DNA of 64,000 bases from Bacteroidota bacterium (GTDB taxonomy: Bacteria > Bacteroidota > Bacteroidia > Flavobacteriales > Schleiferiaceae), in NCBI GenBank assembly GCA_024742495.1, contig JANSYJ010000008.1, positions 1-64,000 on the forward strand. The letters run 5' to 3'. The notes under the pieces are model-generated. The model searched no databases. It saw only the letters and a list, made by a program, of their open reading frames with translations, and had not been told where the DNA came from. A program made the position numbers and the translations under genes. Positions 54,801 through 62,229 of this stretch are shown here, one piece after another. Every line of letters begins with the position of its first letter. Positions within the stretch are counted from its first letter, which is position 1.

Positions 54801-56182
54801 GGGTGAAAATTAAATTCATTGGGATTCAACTTTCGGGCATTCGCCAATTCCACAAATTCGGTTGCCTCTTCAAATCCCGCACCGATTAGGGTTGAGTTTA
54901 CTTGGGAAATGTCGCGAACACCAGGATAAGTTCGAACTAAAGTTTGAGGATCTAATTGGTTGCTTAAATTATCTGGGAAATTGGTATTGCTTTCTCCTGG
55001 GAAAATATTAACCCCCGGTTTATCACTAGTGCGGTAAGCTCTATTCTCGCGTTCACCAAGGTCCAATAAGGCCACAATATTCCGAGTATCCTGGGTATTC
55101 TGGCGGTTGTTCGTTACCCAAACCTCCACCTTAGTGATCTGCACGGGCGAAGTAACTAAAGGTGAATTTTCTAAGAAGGCCTCATAATTATCACGGAAGT
55201 AGTGGGAAAGGAAATAATGTCGGTTTGCCTCGTATTGGTCGCCCCAGATTTCAAATTCTGTGGTAGTTGCTCCCCCTTGTATATTTAGGGATGATGTTTG
55301 GCTACGCTGCTCCGAGAAAACGCCAGTAAGCATCAACTTCCCAAATTGGAATTGCCCCTTCACCCCGAATAAGCTTTGCGCCCCCGTTATTAGAGAAGAG
55401 TTAAGTGGAAGGTTTACATTACCTAATTCAATTTTTTTAACGATATCATCATCAAAGCCTGTGAACTCTGTTTTTATCTGATTCTCGAAGGCGAAAGTCG
55501 CTTCAGTATCATAGTTCACATTTAATTTTAGTTTTTCACCGATGCTTCCATTCACATTCATCTGAATGCGTTGATCGAAATTAAAGGTGAAAACATTCCG
55601 GTTTCGCTCTGGAATAATGGGATTATCAATTTTCTGGAAGCGGCCGCCAAAGGTTAATTCTGCAAAGCCTTGGGGACGAATATCAATGGTATTTGAACCA
55701 AAGAGCAGGGCAAAATTATCGCTGTTTACGGTAATTTGTGGAATGAGTGAAGTGGCAGGGTCTCGACCTTCAGCCTTTTGTGCTTCCTGAGTCTTGCTTC
55801 TTGCGTTCCAGTATTCTCTAGCTTGTTGTTTAGAGATGTAATCACGGTATTCATTTGGGGTCATTACCACCGGAGGGGCCCCAGTAAATTTGCCATAATT
55901 GCGGTACACGAAATAATTTCCCGACTCTGCATCATAAACCACATTCTCCTTGTAGTTTGATGGCTCCTCTCCAAATACACCTCCAGATTCACCACCATTA
56001 AAGGGATAGGGCAATAAACTATCCGGATCATTAGTATCGGAAGGAGCTAGGACTTTATCAAGCTCATTTACTTCTTGTATAGAAATGAGGTCTTCCGCAA
56101 CATTCCTTCTATAAGTGAAGGAATAAATGAGGAATAAACCTGCTAAGGTGGGTAATCCGTAATATTTCAAAGAAATTCTCAA
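48809..56182 (-). CDS. sprA: T9SS outer membrane translocon / gliding protein SprA (Sov)
   Basis: 2457 residues, close to the length of Flavobacterium johnsoniae SprA (about 2400). SprA forms the giant outer-membrane barrel through which T9SS cargo passes. A hydrophobic N-terminal segment (residues 6-25) serves for export. Repeated SprA-type strands run through the protein (FELNFHPQLGYITL-type and LGRVTILNDGILNSGVPI-type pieces), and long loops rich in Asp, Asn and Arg separate them. The start is TTG 56182, overlapping the ruvA stop (TTGA); the next Met is far downstream. Operon with ruvA, gcvH and vanZ. Confidence 0.96.
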   Translation of the reverse strand: MRISLKYYGLPTLAGLFLIYSFTYRRNVAEDLISIQEVNELDKVLAPSDTNDPDSLLPYPFNGGESGGVFGEEPSNYKENVVYDAESGNYFVYRNYGKFTGAPPVVMTPNEYRDYISKQQAREYWNARSKTQEAQKAEGRDPATSLIPQITVNSDNFALLFGSNTIDIRPQGFAELTFGGRFQKIDNPIIPERNRNVFTFNFDQRIQMNVNGSIGEKLKLNVNYDTEATFAFENQIKTEFTGFDDDIVKKIELGNVNLPLNSSLITGAQSLFGVKGQFQFGKLMLTGVFSEQRSQTSSLNIQGGATTTEFEIWGDQYEANRHYFLSHYFRDNYEAFLENSPLVTSPVQITKVEVWVTNNRQNTQDTRNIVALLDLGERENRAYRTSDKPGVNIFPGESNTNFPDNLSNQLDPQTLVRTYPGVRDISQVNSTLIGAGFEEATEFVELANARKLNPNEFNFHPQLGYITLNSALNQDEVLAVSFQYTAGGRTFQVGEFSTDGVSPPSNLVVKMLKSFILDVRVPNWDLMMKNVYSLSAFQVGSEDFRLQVLYQNDETGTPVPFLPESSLRSELLLRVMDLDRLNQNNDDQPDGFFDFIPDITIYPQNGRIFFPVLEPFGSNLAEKLATDEERKQFVFQELYDSTRFVAQNETRLNKYLIKGQFKSSSSSEIQLNAFNIPPGSVQVTAGGTRLVEGQDYRVDYNLGRVTILNDGILNSGVPIKVDFENNALFNFQTKTFMGLNAEYRFNENLNLGGTMVHLNERPLTQKVNIGEEPISNTIIGLNGNYSKEAPYLTRFVDAIPFIDTKESSNLLVSGEVAQMIPGSPRGIEINGEQTTFLDDFESSQTTIDIRNPSAWRLASTPAGQPDLFPEAGENTVAYGFNRARLAWYTIDPLFHNDESRTPSNIRNNKDLQSTNDVREVLVDEVFPNLELDNSQPRNIATLDLAYYPRERGPYNYDVDPTAFSDGINQDGSLRNASSRWAGIMRDVSVTNFEEQNIEFIQFWVLNPFVGVDNPPPGGDMYINLGSVSEDILRDGVQAIENSVPVNGDLSKLDSTRWGYATNVRPPVVAFDADPSARDVQDVGYDLLNDAQERTWNTDTAYANYIQRIINTYGTASPAYVQADQDPAADNFQYYRGDNLDQAEANILERYKDFNNPQGNSNPTPVGGVSAFATNLPDIEDVNRDQTLSKAETYFQYRISMRPEDLQVEGQNYITAIQRTRSPDQPNGQSYPAQWIQFKIPVFNPDSKVGPINDFRSIRFIRTFLKNFPDDIVIRFARMELVRGEWRRYQFALDGTRDRLTQDDQNNTVFEVNAVNIEQNGSREPVPYVLPPGIDRQVLFGTTSANQQNEQALSLRILNLEDGDARAVFRNIDFDMRLYKRLKLYTHVESAITDNDVADGDLRVFIRLGSDYDQNFYEYEIPMTVTPWGVSNTDVNAIWPEENQMDFALQILKDVKLERNAAYRNTGDPINEPYSVDRAGGRVTVVGAPNLGNVRTVLIGVRNPKKRFANDPDDGLSKNAEVWINELRLTDFDQEGGWAANARVAAKLADFANVSLTGSTSSIGWGSLDQSVSEFQQEQRYAYDLQTNVELGKFFNKDLGIRIPMFYGTSETWINPRFNPLDLDIEFDDAIDNIEDPGAQDSLRQATQDYTRRRSINFTNVRKERNANEGQRKPKVYDIENFAVTYSFSEVFRRNINTRFDINRQHAGNINYTYRARPKPIKPFTKVKWLQSNYLALIREFNFYPYPKSFTAIASFDRNYTAMQMRNTDAILNDIPPELLGNIEATYNKNFNLNRQYTLLYDITESLRFDFNARSGSRIDETNGAPGSAENRDTIIQNLRDFGRPLTYHQKVTLNWQVPINKLPLMDFVNLTATYNADYDWQAPSLATTRGNANAPGNSQFNLNFGNTIQNNRQIQLNSTLNFNALYNKVPYLKKALNGGKGRGGGERRRPRGIPTPGERRNNESVKEEEDEPSVFGKILMESAKFMMMVKSGSVNYSQNNGQVLPGFRPNPTLLGMADAGAAPGFWFTVGDQSDIRTSAVANDWLIRNPNLNTQYSRTSNENLNLRLTLEPLNSLRIVITAQRQGSSNLSEFFRADSVFDPVTGDFSNFAFNSQNSFQTQTFSSSWFMMNTAFETLEAPEYNSAVYDQFRENRLIVSQRLAQQLAQVDSIPGYSAELVGSPDSSNYGYRYYSVSAQEVMIPAFIAAYSGVDANSVELGFGRAIPLPNWQVTYDGLSKMKLFKKYFASFTLNHAYRSNYTVSSISTNLLRQKQLQDRPGELPLDANGDLLPADQINSVSMTEQFAPLIGLNTKFKNNMTFRVEYKSDRNMMLSLTNNQITENRGSEWVVSAGYIIKDVKLRFVRVGKRRTNPVANLELRADVGIRDNIILIRRILEDVDQPTSGQRVTTVKVSADYRLSQRVQTKIFYDLNMSRFKTSNAFPLTTNQFGISVRLNLGQ

Positions 56183-56757
56183 AGCTTCTTCAGGGCGGAT
56201 TTTATGAGTTCTTCGATTTCAATTTGAGGATTATCCTGTAGGAGCTTGGTAAGCACTCGCTCTGTTTGACGATGCGTATAACCCAGGACTTCTAGCGCTG
56301 CGGATGCCTCGGATTTCACTGCTGGATTTAGGCCGCTTAAAGCTACTTCTTCGGCCATAGGCGCCAGCTTATCTTTAAGATCTATGATAATCCTTTGTGC
56401 CGTTTTAGCGCCAATCCCTTTTACCGACTTTAATAGGTCCACGTCTTCGCGGCCAATTCCAGCAATTACCTCCGCTGGACTCAAACTGCTTAAAATAGTT
56501 CTAGCAGTATTGCCACCTACTCCACTTACTGATATAAGATGACGGAACACTTCACGCTCTTGCTTTGAGGAAAAGCCATAAAGTGTTTGAGAGTCTTCCT
56601 TATAAATAGGATATAAGTACAAACTCAATTCCTTTTCATGCGCTATGGCAGAGTAGGTATGTAGCGAGATATTGATAAGATAACCAAGGCCTTGACAATC
56701 AACAATGGCCTCTGTTGGTCGAACTTCTACCAATTTCCCGCGGATGTGGTGTAACAT
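56179..56757 (-). CDS. ruvA: Holliday junction branch migration protein RuvA
   Basis: 192 residues. Domain I begins MLHHIRGKLVEVRPTEAIVDC, domain II carries the two helix-hairpin-helix motifs (LISVSGVGGNTARTIL and LKSVKGIGAKTAQRII), and domain III is the C-terminal VLGYTHRQTERVL module that contacts RuvB. RuvA binds Holliday junctions. ruvB is not adjacent. A consensus promoter lies upstream and the stop overlaps the sprA start, so repair and secretion genes share a transcript. Confidence 0.96.
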   Translation of the reverse strand: MLHHIRGKLVEVRPTEAIVDCQGLGYLINISLHTYSAIAHEKELSLYLYPIYKEDSQTLYGFSSKQEREVFRHLISVSGVGGNTARTILSSLSPAEVIAGIGREDVDLLKSVKGIGAKTAQRIIIDLKDKLAPMAEEVALSGLNPAVKSEASAALEVLGYTHRQTERVLTKLLQDNPQIEIEELIKSALKKL

Positions 56758-56800
56758 ATAAGCTGTATGAGCTAAGGTTTGAACCGATCTTAAAAAACGC

Positions 56801-56830
56801 CAAAAATACGTTTTTCATACACCGTGGCAA
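56801..56830 (-). promoter_or_regulatory. ruvA-sprA operon promoter
   Basis: On the minus strand TTG (plus 56828-56830), a 19-bp spacer and TATTTTTG (plus 56801-56808) match the consensus exactly. Transcription would start near 56795, giving a leader of roughly 38 bases before the ruvA ATG. Confidence 0.7.
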
Positions 56831-56840
56831 TTATATTTCT

Positions 56841-56867
56841 CATCCTTCCTGCCCAAGGAGAAGGATG
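56841..56867. repeat. 8-bp inverted repeat beside the ruvA promoter
   Basis: CATCCTTC at 56841-56848 and GAAGGATG at 56860-56867 can form an 8-bp hairpin. There is no T-run on either side, so it is not a standard terminator. Its place 10 bp upstream of the -33 element could suit a regulator site, or it may be chance. Confidence 0.25.
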
Positions 56868-56950
56868 GGTCTTTAACGAGGCACAATTGGGCTTAGTATA
56901 GGATTGGAAAAAGTATTTTCAATGCCGGAAGCGACGAATTCCCTTAAACT

Positions 56951-56979
56951 AAAAAAGGGAAGGCCAATGACCCTCCCTT
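56951..56979 (-). terminator. Rho-independent terminator after the Omp28-like gene
   Basis: On the minus strand a 9-bp stem (plus 56971-56979 with 56955-56963, one G-U pair) and a 7-base loop, followed by six T (plus-strand A at 56951-56956). It ends the transcript from the T9SS cargo gene at 57005. Confidence 0.8.
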
Positions 56980-57004
56980 CTAACTCCAATTGGAATGTTT
57001 TCTA

Positions 57005-58930
57005 TTATTTCAAAAGCAGTTTCTCAATGGAAATCTCGCCGTCGATAGAAAGCTCTAAAAAATAGGTGCCCGCTGGCAGATGCTCCAGAGAAAGAGTCTT
57101 CTTATGGAAACCTGCCGCTAAAGTCTCAGGACTAATATTAAGCACCTCGCGTGCCGCCAGGTCCATTAGGCGAATAGAAAGTTCTGCCTCAGCTTCCAAA
57201 TCAAATTCAAGGAATAGGTCCTTATCAGTTGGGTTTGGATAGAATTTAAAAGCATTTGCCAGTCTATTCTCTTCCAGGCTCACATAGGTGTTATTTCTAA
57301 ACTGAACATTATCTACATAAAGGTTATTCCCATAATTTGAGGTTCCTTTAAAACGAATCATTAATTCAGCTGAACCATCATAAGTAGAGATGTCAACGGT
57401 TTCGGTGCGCCAATCGCCACTAGCGGGAATGTAGAAGGCAGTGCTTGCCGCACGGGTTGATAATTGAGCGCCTGCTTTATTGTAAACCGAGGTCCAAGTA
57501 GCTCCACAATCGGATGAAACCTCAATTTCCAAGCGATCATTTTCGCTGGTATACTGAGCATAGGCCAAATCGAAAACTATTTCATTGCCCGTTGTAGCAC
57601 TCAAATCCAATTTCTCCCACATTAAACTCATACTGCCGCCGCTTCCTGTATTGTAGAAATCAAAATACAGACTATTCGCAGAAGCTCCATAGCCACCAAG
57701 GTTGTTTGTTACACTAGGATCAATATTTTGATTCATTACGCCAAAATTGTTACCCTCGGGATTCAGGCTGTGACTATTCTGAAAGCTGTCGTCATTAAGG
57801 GCATAAGCTTCAAAATCCTCATACCAATAAGTTCCAAATGGGGCGGTGGCTACCACGATAATTGGATCTGGACTAGAGGTATTATTCGCCGATGTGAGGT
57901 CAAAAAGGCTATTATTATTAGCAGTAGACACCTCATAGGTAATGGTATTAACTCCTGCATTTAAGGTAGTAGCACCAAAGGTTATGGTTGTGGAATTACC
58001 CGCGGTTAGGGTAGCCGTAACATTCTGGCTCACCGGCGTTCCACCATTAATACTGTAGGAAACATCAAAATTGCTCGCATCTTGATTGCTATTATTATTG
58101 ATGGTTACCTCTGGGGTGAAGTTGGGATCACAATAGTCTGAAGAACTATTTGAAGCAGCATTAGCACTAAGGTCAGCCACTACAGAACCCGCAGGAGCGG
58201 TAAAATTCATAGGCCCTTTAGCTCCGGTGATTACATCCGTTTGTCCTTCCGCAACATAAGCTACTACTTCTAAATCGCCAATGGAAACTGGAATGTTGTT
58301 GATGTTTGCGGGAATATTATAGGTGTACTGGCGCGTAACGGTGGTACCCGAAGTGGTAGTGGTAATTACTTCACCCCACTGGCCCGTTAAAAATTCACGA
58401 AGCATGTGCATGTGATTGTAGGTGCCATCTGCATTAACCTGACTGGGGTTGCCAGAAGATCCGGACTGTGGTCCTGTGATATTGTTTTGCAATAGGGCCA
58501 CATTTAAATTCACATCCGAAGGAGCGTTGGCGGTAAAGTACATTTCAACGTCAACGGTAAGCACATTAGTGGTGATGTCTATATCACCTTCTAAAGCGAT
58601 ATTCACATAGGATGTTTCTCCTAGTACAGTTCCTCCAGCACTAGCCCATGAACCGCGACTCATGGCCATGCCGCCAGGGTTTTGACTAAAAGATGAGAAT
58701 ACCCGTCGGTTAATATTACCAGCTGGGTAACCCGCTACATTTGAAATGATATCGATGCTATCGCCATAATTAGTGGTGAAATCTGGATCATTGCCACTTG
58801 GGTTTGCAAAGGGACCAGCGTGAACGTTTACTAGCACCACATCTCCAGGATTAGCTGCAGAAAAGTTTGTGGCCACTAGATGTCCATCCGGACAAAAGCC
58901 ACAATAAATCCCTGTGAATTCTTCCAGCAC
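57005..58930 (-). CDS. Omp28-like thioredoxin-fold T9SS cargo (5' end damaged)
   Basis: 641 residues from GTG 58930. The frame opens with VLEEFTGIYCGFCPDGH, the beginning of an Omp28-type thioredoxin-like domain with a CGFC pair; a CARDB-like segment (about 265-360), a jelly-roll-like segment (about 370-550) and a type A sorting domain (KFYPNPTDKDLFLEF onward) follow. A secreted protein needs a signal peptide, and GTG 58930 gives none. The signal peptide can still be read upstream, but it is interrupted (see 58931-59036). The body of the gene is intact, so the lesion is recent, a sequencing error, or bypassed. Confidence 0.75.
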   Translation of the reverse strand: MLEEFTGIYCGFCPDGHLVATNFSAANPGDVVLVNVHAGPFANPSGNDPDFTTNYGDSIDIISNVAGYPAGNINRRVFSSFSQNPGGMAMSRGSWASAGGTVLGETSYVNIALEGDIDITTNVLTVDVEMYFTANAPSDVNLNVALLQNNITGPQSGSSGNPSQVNADGTYNHMHMLREFLTGQWGEVITTTTSGTTVTRQYTYNIPANINNIPVSIGDLEVVAYVAEGQTDVITGAKGPMNFTAPAGSVVADLSANAASNSSSDYCDPNFTPEVTINNNSNQDASNFDVSYSINGGTPVSQNVTATLTAGNSTTITFGATTLNAGVNTITYEVSTANNNSLFDLTSANNTSSPDPIIVVATAPFGTYWYEDFEAYALNDDSFQNSHSLNPEGNNFGVMNQNIDPSVTNNLGGYGASANSLYFDFYNTGSGGSMSLMWEKLDLSATTGNEIVFDLAYAQYTSENDRLEIEVSSDCGATWTSVYNKAGAQLSTRAASTAFYIPASGDWRTETVDISTYDGSAELMIRFKGTSNYGNNLYVDNVQFRNNTYVSLEENRLANAFKFYPNPTDKDLFLEFDLEAEAELSIRLMDLAAREVLNISPETLAAGFHKKTLSLEHLPAGTYFLELSIDGEISIEKLLLK

Positions 58931-59036
58931 AACATTCTTGTTTTCTGGACTTGTTCCAACAGGTAGTTGAGCCCATTAGCTGCCGCTTGAGAGAAGACCG
59001 AGAGCCAGGGAAAGATTTAGTAATTTTTTTTGACAT
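58931..59036 (-). pseudogene. Broken signal-peptide region of the Omp28-like gene
   Basis: Reading the minus strand, ATG 59036 is followed by TCA and a run of eight A. If one A is removed, the frame gives MSKKLLNLSLALGLLSSGS, then an in-frame TAA, then WAQLPVGTSPENKNV joined in frame to the CDS. So a clear signal peptide carries two lesions: a one-base frameshift in the homopolymer and a stop codon near the cleavage site. As written, ATG 59036 runs into a different frame and ends after 61 codons. Confidence 0.7.
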
Positions 59037-59144
59037 ATGTTATTTGTTAAATGAAGCTTATGAAGCTACTAATTATATGATAGCTCAAAAGCCATCTTGC
59101 CCTTTAATGCAAGGTCATAAGAAGCTTGCGATTAAATATGTCGC

Positions 59145-59177
59145 AAAAAAAAAGCCACTGCATAAACAGTGGCTTTT
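59145..59177 (-). terminator. Rho-independent terminator after the small T9SS cargo
   Basis: An 11-bp perfect stem (59150-59160 with 59167-59177), a 6-base loop and, on the minus strand, a run of nine T (plus-strand A at 59145-59153). It ends the 59202-59918 gene and isolates the damaged gene downstream. Confidence 0.92.
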
Positions 59178-59201
59178 AAATATTTTCAAGGATGCTACTT
59201 A

Positions 59202-59918
59202 CTAGCGAATCACTAATTTTTTTGAAATCAATACTTCTCCATCACTTTTTAGGGAGTAGAAGTATATTCCTGGATTCAAGTTTGTGAGATCCATTTCGAG
59301 TTCATTTTGCTGCGCATCTAAATTTGTATGATACACTCGCGCTCCTACTAAGTTGATTAATTCGAAGGTGTTCTTAGTTGAAGAACTTACTTGGTATTGC
59401 ACTATTAGGAAATCATCAGCAGGATTGGGATAAACCGATACCGTTGGTTTATTTAATTCTACTTGACTTAATGGCTTCCCATCAACTCTAAAGTTTACTC
59501 TAAAGCCAGCACTATCGCTTGGATTGAAATAATCAAACAAAGAGTAGTCTATAAAACCATCACGGGTAAAACCGTCTTGATCTGGGTAAACATAGTAAAT
59601 GGCAGTATCCCTATCTCCCGGTTGTAATACCTTATTAAAAGAAGGCGGATTTTGCGACGTAGAGGAGGTAAAGCACAAACCCCAACAAATGGCATTGCTA
59701 TCTGTAAGCTCCGTGTAATTAGCATCAAAACGCTTAAAGGCCACTTCAACAGCAACGCTAGAAATGTTCTCTATTACGGCATAGCCGCTTATGTCTCGGT
59801 CAGTGTAGGCGTTTCCCACCACAATACTGTCCAGTGAAACAATCTGCAAACTTTGCTGTGCTTGAACCGCGAAAACGGTACTCAAGAGCAAACTTGCGAG
59901 TAAAGTAATTTTCTTCAT
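59202..59918 (-). CDS. Small T9SS-secreted protein with Cys pair
   Basis: 238 residues from ATG 59918, which starts the signal peptide MKKITLLASLLLSTVFAVQAQ (an earlier in-frame start at 59963 is less likely). A beta-rich domain of about 130 residues contains AICWGLCFTSS, a CxxxC pair; the C-terminus is a type A sorting domain (VSVYPNPADDFLIVQY to KKLVIR). Function is unknown. It is divergent from the large T9SS cargo at 60030. Confidence 0.85.
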   Translation of the reverse strand: MKKITLLASLLLSTVFAVQAQQSLQIVSLDSIVVGNAYTDRDISGYAVIENISSVAVEVAFKRFDANYTELTDSNAICWGLCFTSSTSQNPPSFNKVLQPGDRDTAIYYVYPDQDGFTRDGFIDYSLFDYFNPSDSAGFRVNFRVDGKPLSQVELNKPTVSVYPNPADDFLIVQYQVSSSTKNTFELINLVGARVYHTNLDAQQNELEMDLTNLNPGIYFYSLKSDGEVLISKKLVIR

Positions 59919-59945
59919 ATGCAGAGATATTTTTAGATATCCTGA

Positions 59946-59953
59946 CAAATGTA
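59946..59953 (-). promoter_or_regulatory. -7 box upstream of the small T9SS cargo
   Basis: The minus strand reads TACATTTG, an exact TAnnTTTG match, 28 bp before ATG 59918. It lies upstream of the longer start at 59963 only partly, so it favours ATG 59918. On the plus strand, TAATTTCG at 59997-60004 (one mismatch) may serve the divergent gene at 60030. Confidence 0.5.
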
Positions 59954-60029
59954 TAAAAATCAACGGCTCAGAATAGCGTTTATATTAATTTTCCTTTAAT
60001 TTCGTCGAATTCAATCTTATGTAATTACT

Positions 60030-62033
60030 ATGAAAAAAATCTACATTTCCCTATTCCTAGGTGTTTTCAGCTTAGGTTTATTTGGTCAAGGTTATTATCA
60101 GATTCCTTCTGTGAACGCAGGAATGAACCCTGGTAACCTAAACAACGACCCAGAACAGCCTGAAGGTTTCCTTACTGCAAACAGCACAGGATACAGTAAT
60201 GTATTACCATCTTCAACTGCTGATGCTTGGTCTACTGTTCAAACTATTCCATTTAGCTTCAATTTCAATGGCGCTGCTGAAACGCAGTATCACGTATCTT
60301 CATCAGGTGTTGTAACCTTTGGCGCAACTACGCCAACTACCACTCCGGGATTTACGCCATCATTATTGCCAGCTGCCACAATTCCACCAAAGTCGATTTG
60401 TGCTTGGGGTGTGAATTTAACTGGAGCTAATGATGCGGTTGTTTCTAAAACATTCGGTACCGCTCCAAACCGTCAGCACTGGATTATCTGGGCTTCTGCA
60501 TCCAGTACAGCGCTAGGTGCAGGTTGGACTTACTGGGGTATCGTAATGGAAGAAGGAACCGACAATATTTACATTGTTGACATGCGTAGCTACTCTCAAG
60601 GTGGAGGTAATGTTGCCATTGCAGCAGGTATCCAAGTTGATGGTTCTACTGCTTATACTGTAGCCGGTTCTCCAGCTTTAACTAGTCAAAATACTGCCAC
60701 AGGTGGTAGCCAGAGTGATGCTTTAGACAACTCTTACTATCAGTTTGTATACGGTACTCAGCCACAGTACGACATGACTGCTACTGGAACTTCTGTACCA
60801 CAGTATTATGATATCAACAACGCTCCTTTTACTTTGGACGTTGACTTAAGAAACTTAGGAACTGCTGCTGTAACTTCTTTTGATCTTAACTATTCTATTA
60901 ACGGTGGTGCCGCTGTTACTGCTCCAGTTACTGGAAGCTTAGCAACTTTCGCTTCAGGTAACTTCAACCACCCAACTGCTTGGACTCCTTCAGCTTCTGG
61001 TAGCTATACCATCGAGCTTTGGGCTAGCAACATCAACGGTAACGCTGATGAGAACATGACTAATGACCGTATCTCTACTTCTGTAACTGTCGTTGATACC
61101 GCTGCTACTCGTCAGACATTAATGGAAGTATTTACTTCTTCTACTTGTGGTCCTTGTGCTCCGGGTAACGCAAATATGGACCAGAACGTAGTTCCTAATG
61201 TTAGCAACTATACTATTGTAAAGTATCAGCAGGATTTCCCTGGCAATGGTGACCCTTATGTAACTCCTACTGCCGTTAACCGTCGTGGTTATTACGGAAT
61301 TAACTCTATTCCTAGAATGGAGATTGATGGACAGTGGGACGAAAATGCGGCCTCTTTAACTACTGGTGTATTTAACGGTTTCCAAGCTGTACCAGCTTTC
61401 ATGCACATGACTTTCAACGCTAGCAGCATCAGTACTAATCAAGTAAGTGTTGATTTTGACATCAATGTATTAGCAGATTATCCAGCTGGTACTTATGTTG
61501 TTCAAACCGCTATCGTAGAGAAAAAGACTACTGGTAACGTTGCAACCAACGGTGAAACTGAGTTCTTCTACGTAATGATGGATATGCTTCCAGATGAGAA
61601 TGGTGAAGTTATCACTGGTTTAACCAAGGACAATACCATCAACATCACTCGTAGTGCTGATTTATCAGGTACTTTCATCGAGGACCTTTGGGATCTTAAA
61701 GTAGTTGTTTGGGTAGAAAACACTCAAACTAAAGAGGTAATGAACTCAGCTTGGGCTGATGTTATTCAATTGGTTTCTGTGGACGAAAATGAGCTTCCAA
61801 CAGCTTCTATCTTCCCTAACCCAGCGAATGATGTTCTTACCATCCAACTAGAAGATGAGCAAGAGGTAAGCGTTAAAATTGTAGACCTTAGCGGTAAGAC
61901 TGTTTTCGCTAAAGACTTCGGTTTAACTAGCACTGAAAAAGTAGCTACTAGTAATTTCGCACCAGGTGTATACATGGTTCAAGTAATTGCTGATGGCCAC
62001 ATGTCTAGCGAGCGCGTAGTGATTTCTCACTAA
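60030..62033 (+). CDS. T9SS-secreted protein with CARDB-like and thioredoxin-like domains
   Basis: 667 residues: signal peptide MKKIYISLFLGVFSLGLFGQ, an unassigned beta-rich region (about 25-245), a CARDB-like Ig domain (about 250-350), an Omp28-like thioredoxin fold with Cys373-Gly-Pro-Cys376 (LMEVFTSSTCGPCAPGN) and a type A sorting domain (ASIFPNPANDVLTIQL onward). Codon use is unlike its neighbours, with strong preference for GGT, GCT, ACT, TCT and AAC, the sign of high expression. It is probably an abundant surface protein. A strong terminator follows. Confidence 0.9.
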   Translation: MKKIYISLFLGVFSLGLFGQGYYQIPSVNAGMNPGNLNNDPEQPEGFLTANSTGYSNVLPSSTADAWSTVQTIPFSFNFNGAAETQYHVSSSGVVTFGATTPTTTPGFTPSLLPAATIPPKSICAWGVNLTGANDAVVSKTFGTAPNRQHWIIWASASSTALGAGWTYWGIVMEEGTDNIYIVDMRSYSQGGGNVAIAAGIQVDGSTAYTVAGSPALTSQNTATGGSQSDALDNSYYQFVYGTQPQYDMTATGTSVPQYYDINNAPFTLDVDLRNLGTAAVTSFDLNYSINGGAAVTAPVTGSLATFASGNFNHPTAWTPSASGSYTIELWASNINGNADENMTNDRISTSVTVVDTAATRQTLMEVFTSSTCGPCAPGNANMDQNVVPNVSNYTIVKYQQDFPGNGDPYVTPTAVNRRGYYGINSIPRMEIDGQWDENAASLTTGVFNGFQAVPAFMHMTFNASSISTNQVSVDFDINVLADYPAGTYVVQTAIVEKKTTGNVATNGETEFFYVMMDMLPDENGEVITGLTKDNTINITRSADLSGTFIEDLWDLKVVVWVENTQTKEVMNSAWADVIQLVSVDENELPTASIFPNPANDVLTIQLEDEQEVSVKIVDLSGKTVFAKDFGLTSTEKVATSNFAPGVYMVQVIADGHMSSERVVISH

Positions 62034-62057
62034 GAACTCCTCGATAAAATATTGAAG

Positions 62058-62089
62058 AACCGCACTGCTTTATGCAGTGCGGTTTTTTT
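62058..62089 (+). terminator. Rho-independent terminator after 60030-62033
   Basis: An 11-bp perfect stem (62058-62068 with 62074-62084), a 5-base loop and a run of seven T (62083-62089), 25 bp after the stop codon. Confidence 0.93.
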
Positions 62090-62229
62090 ATCCCTATTGG
62101 CACGGTCTCTGATTTGTGATGAAGAGTACTCTTCCCACTCTGTAGCGACATCGTCCCTTTAGAATGGCGGAAGTATCTATTAAAAATGTTTAATTTCCCC
62201 CTCTGTTTAAAGACTAATACCCTTTCGAA

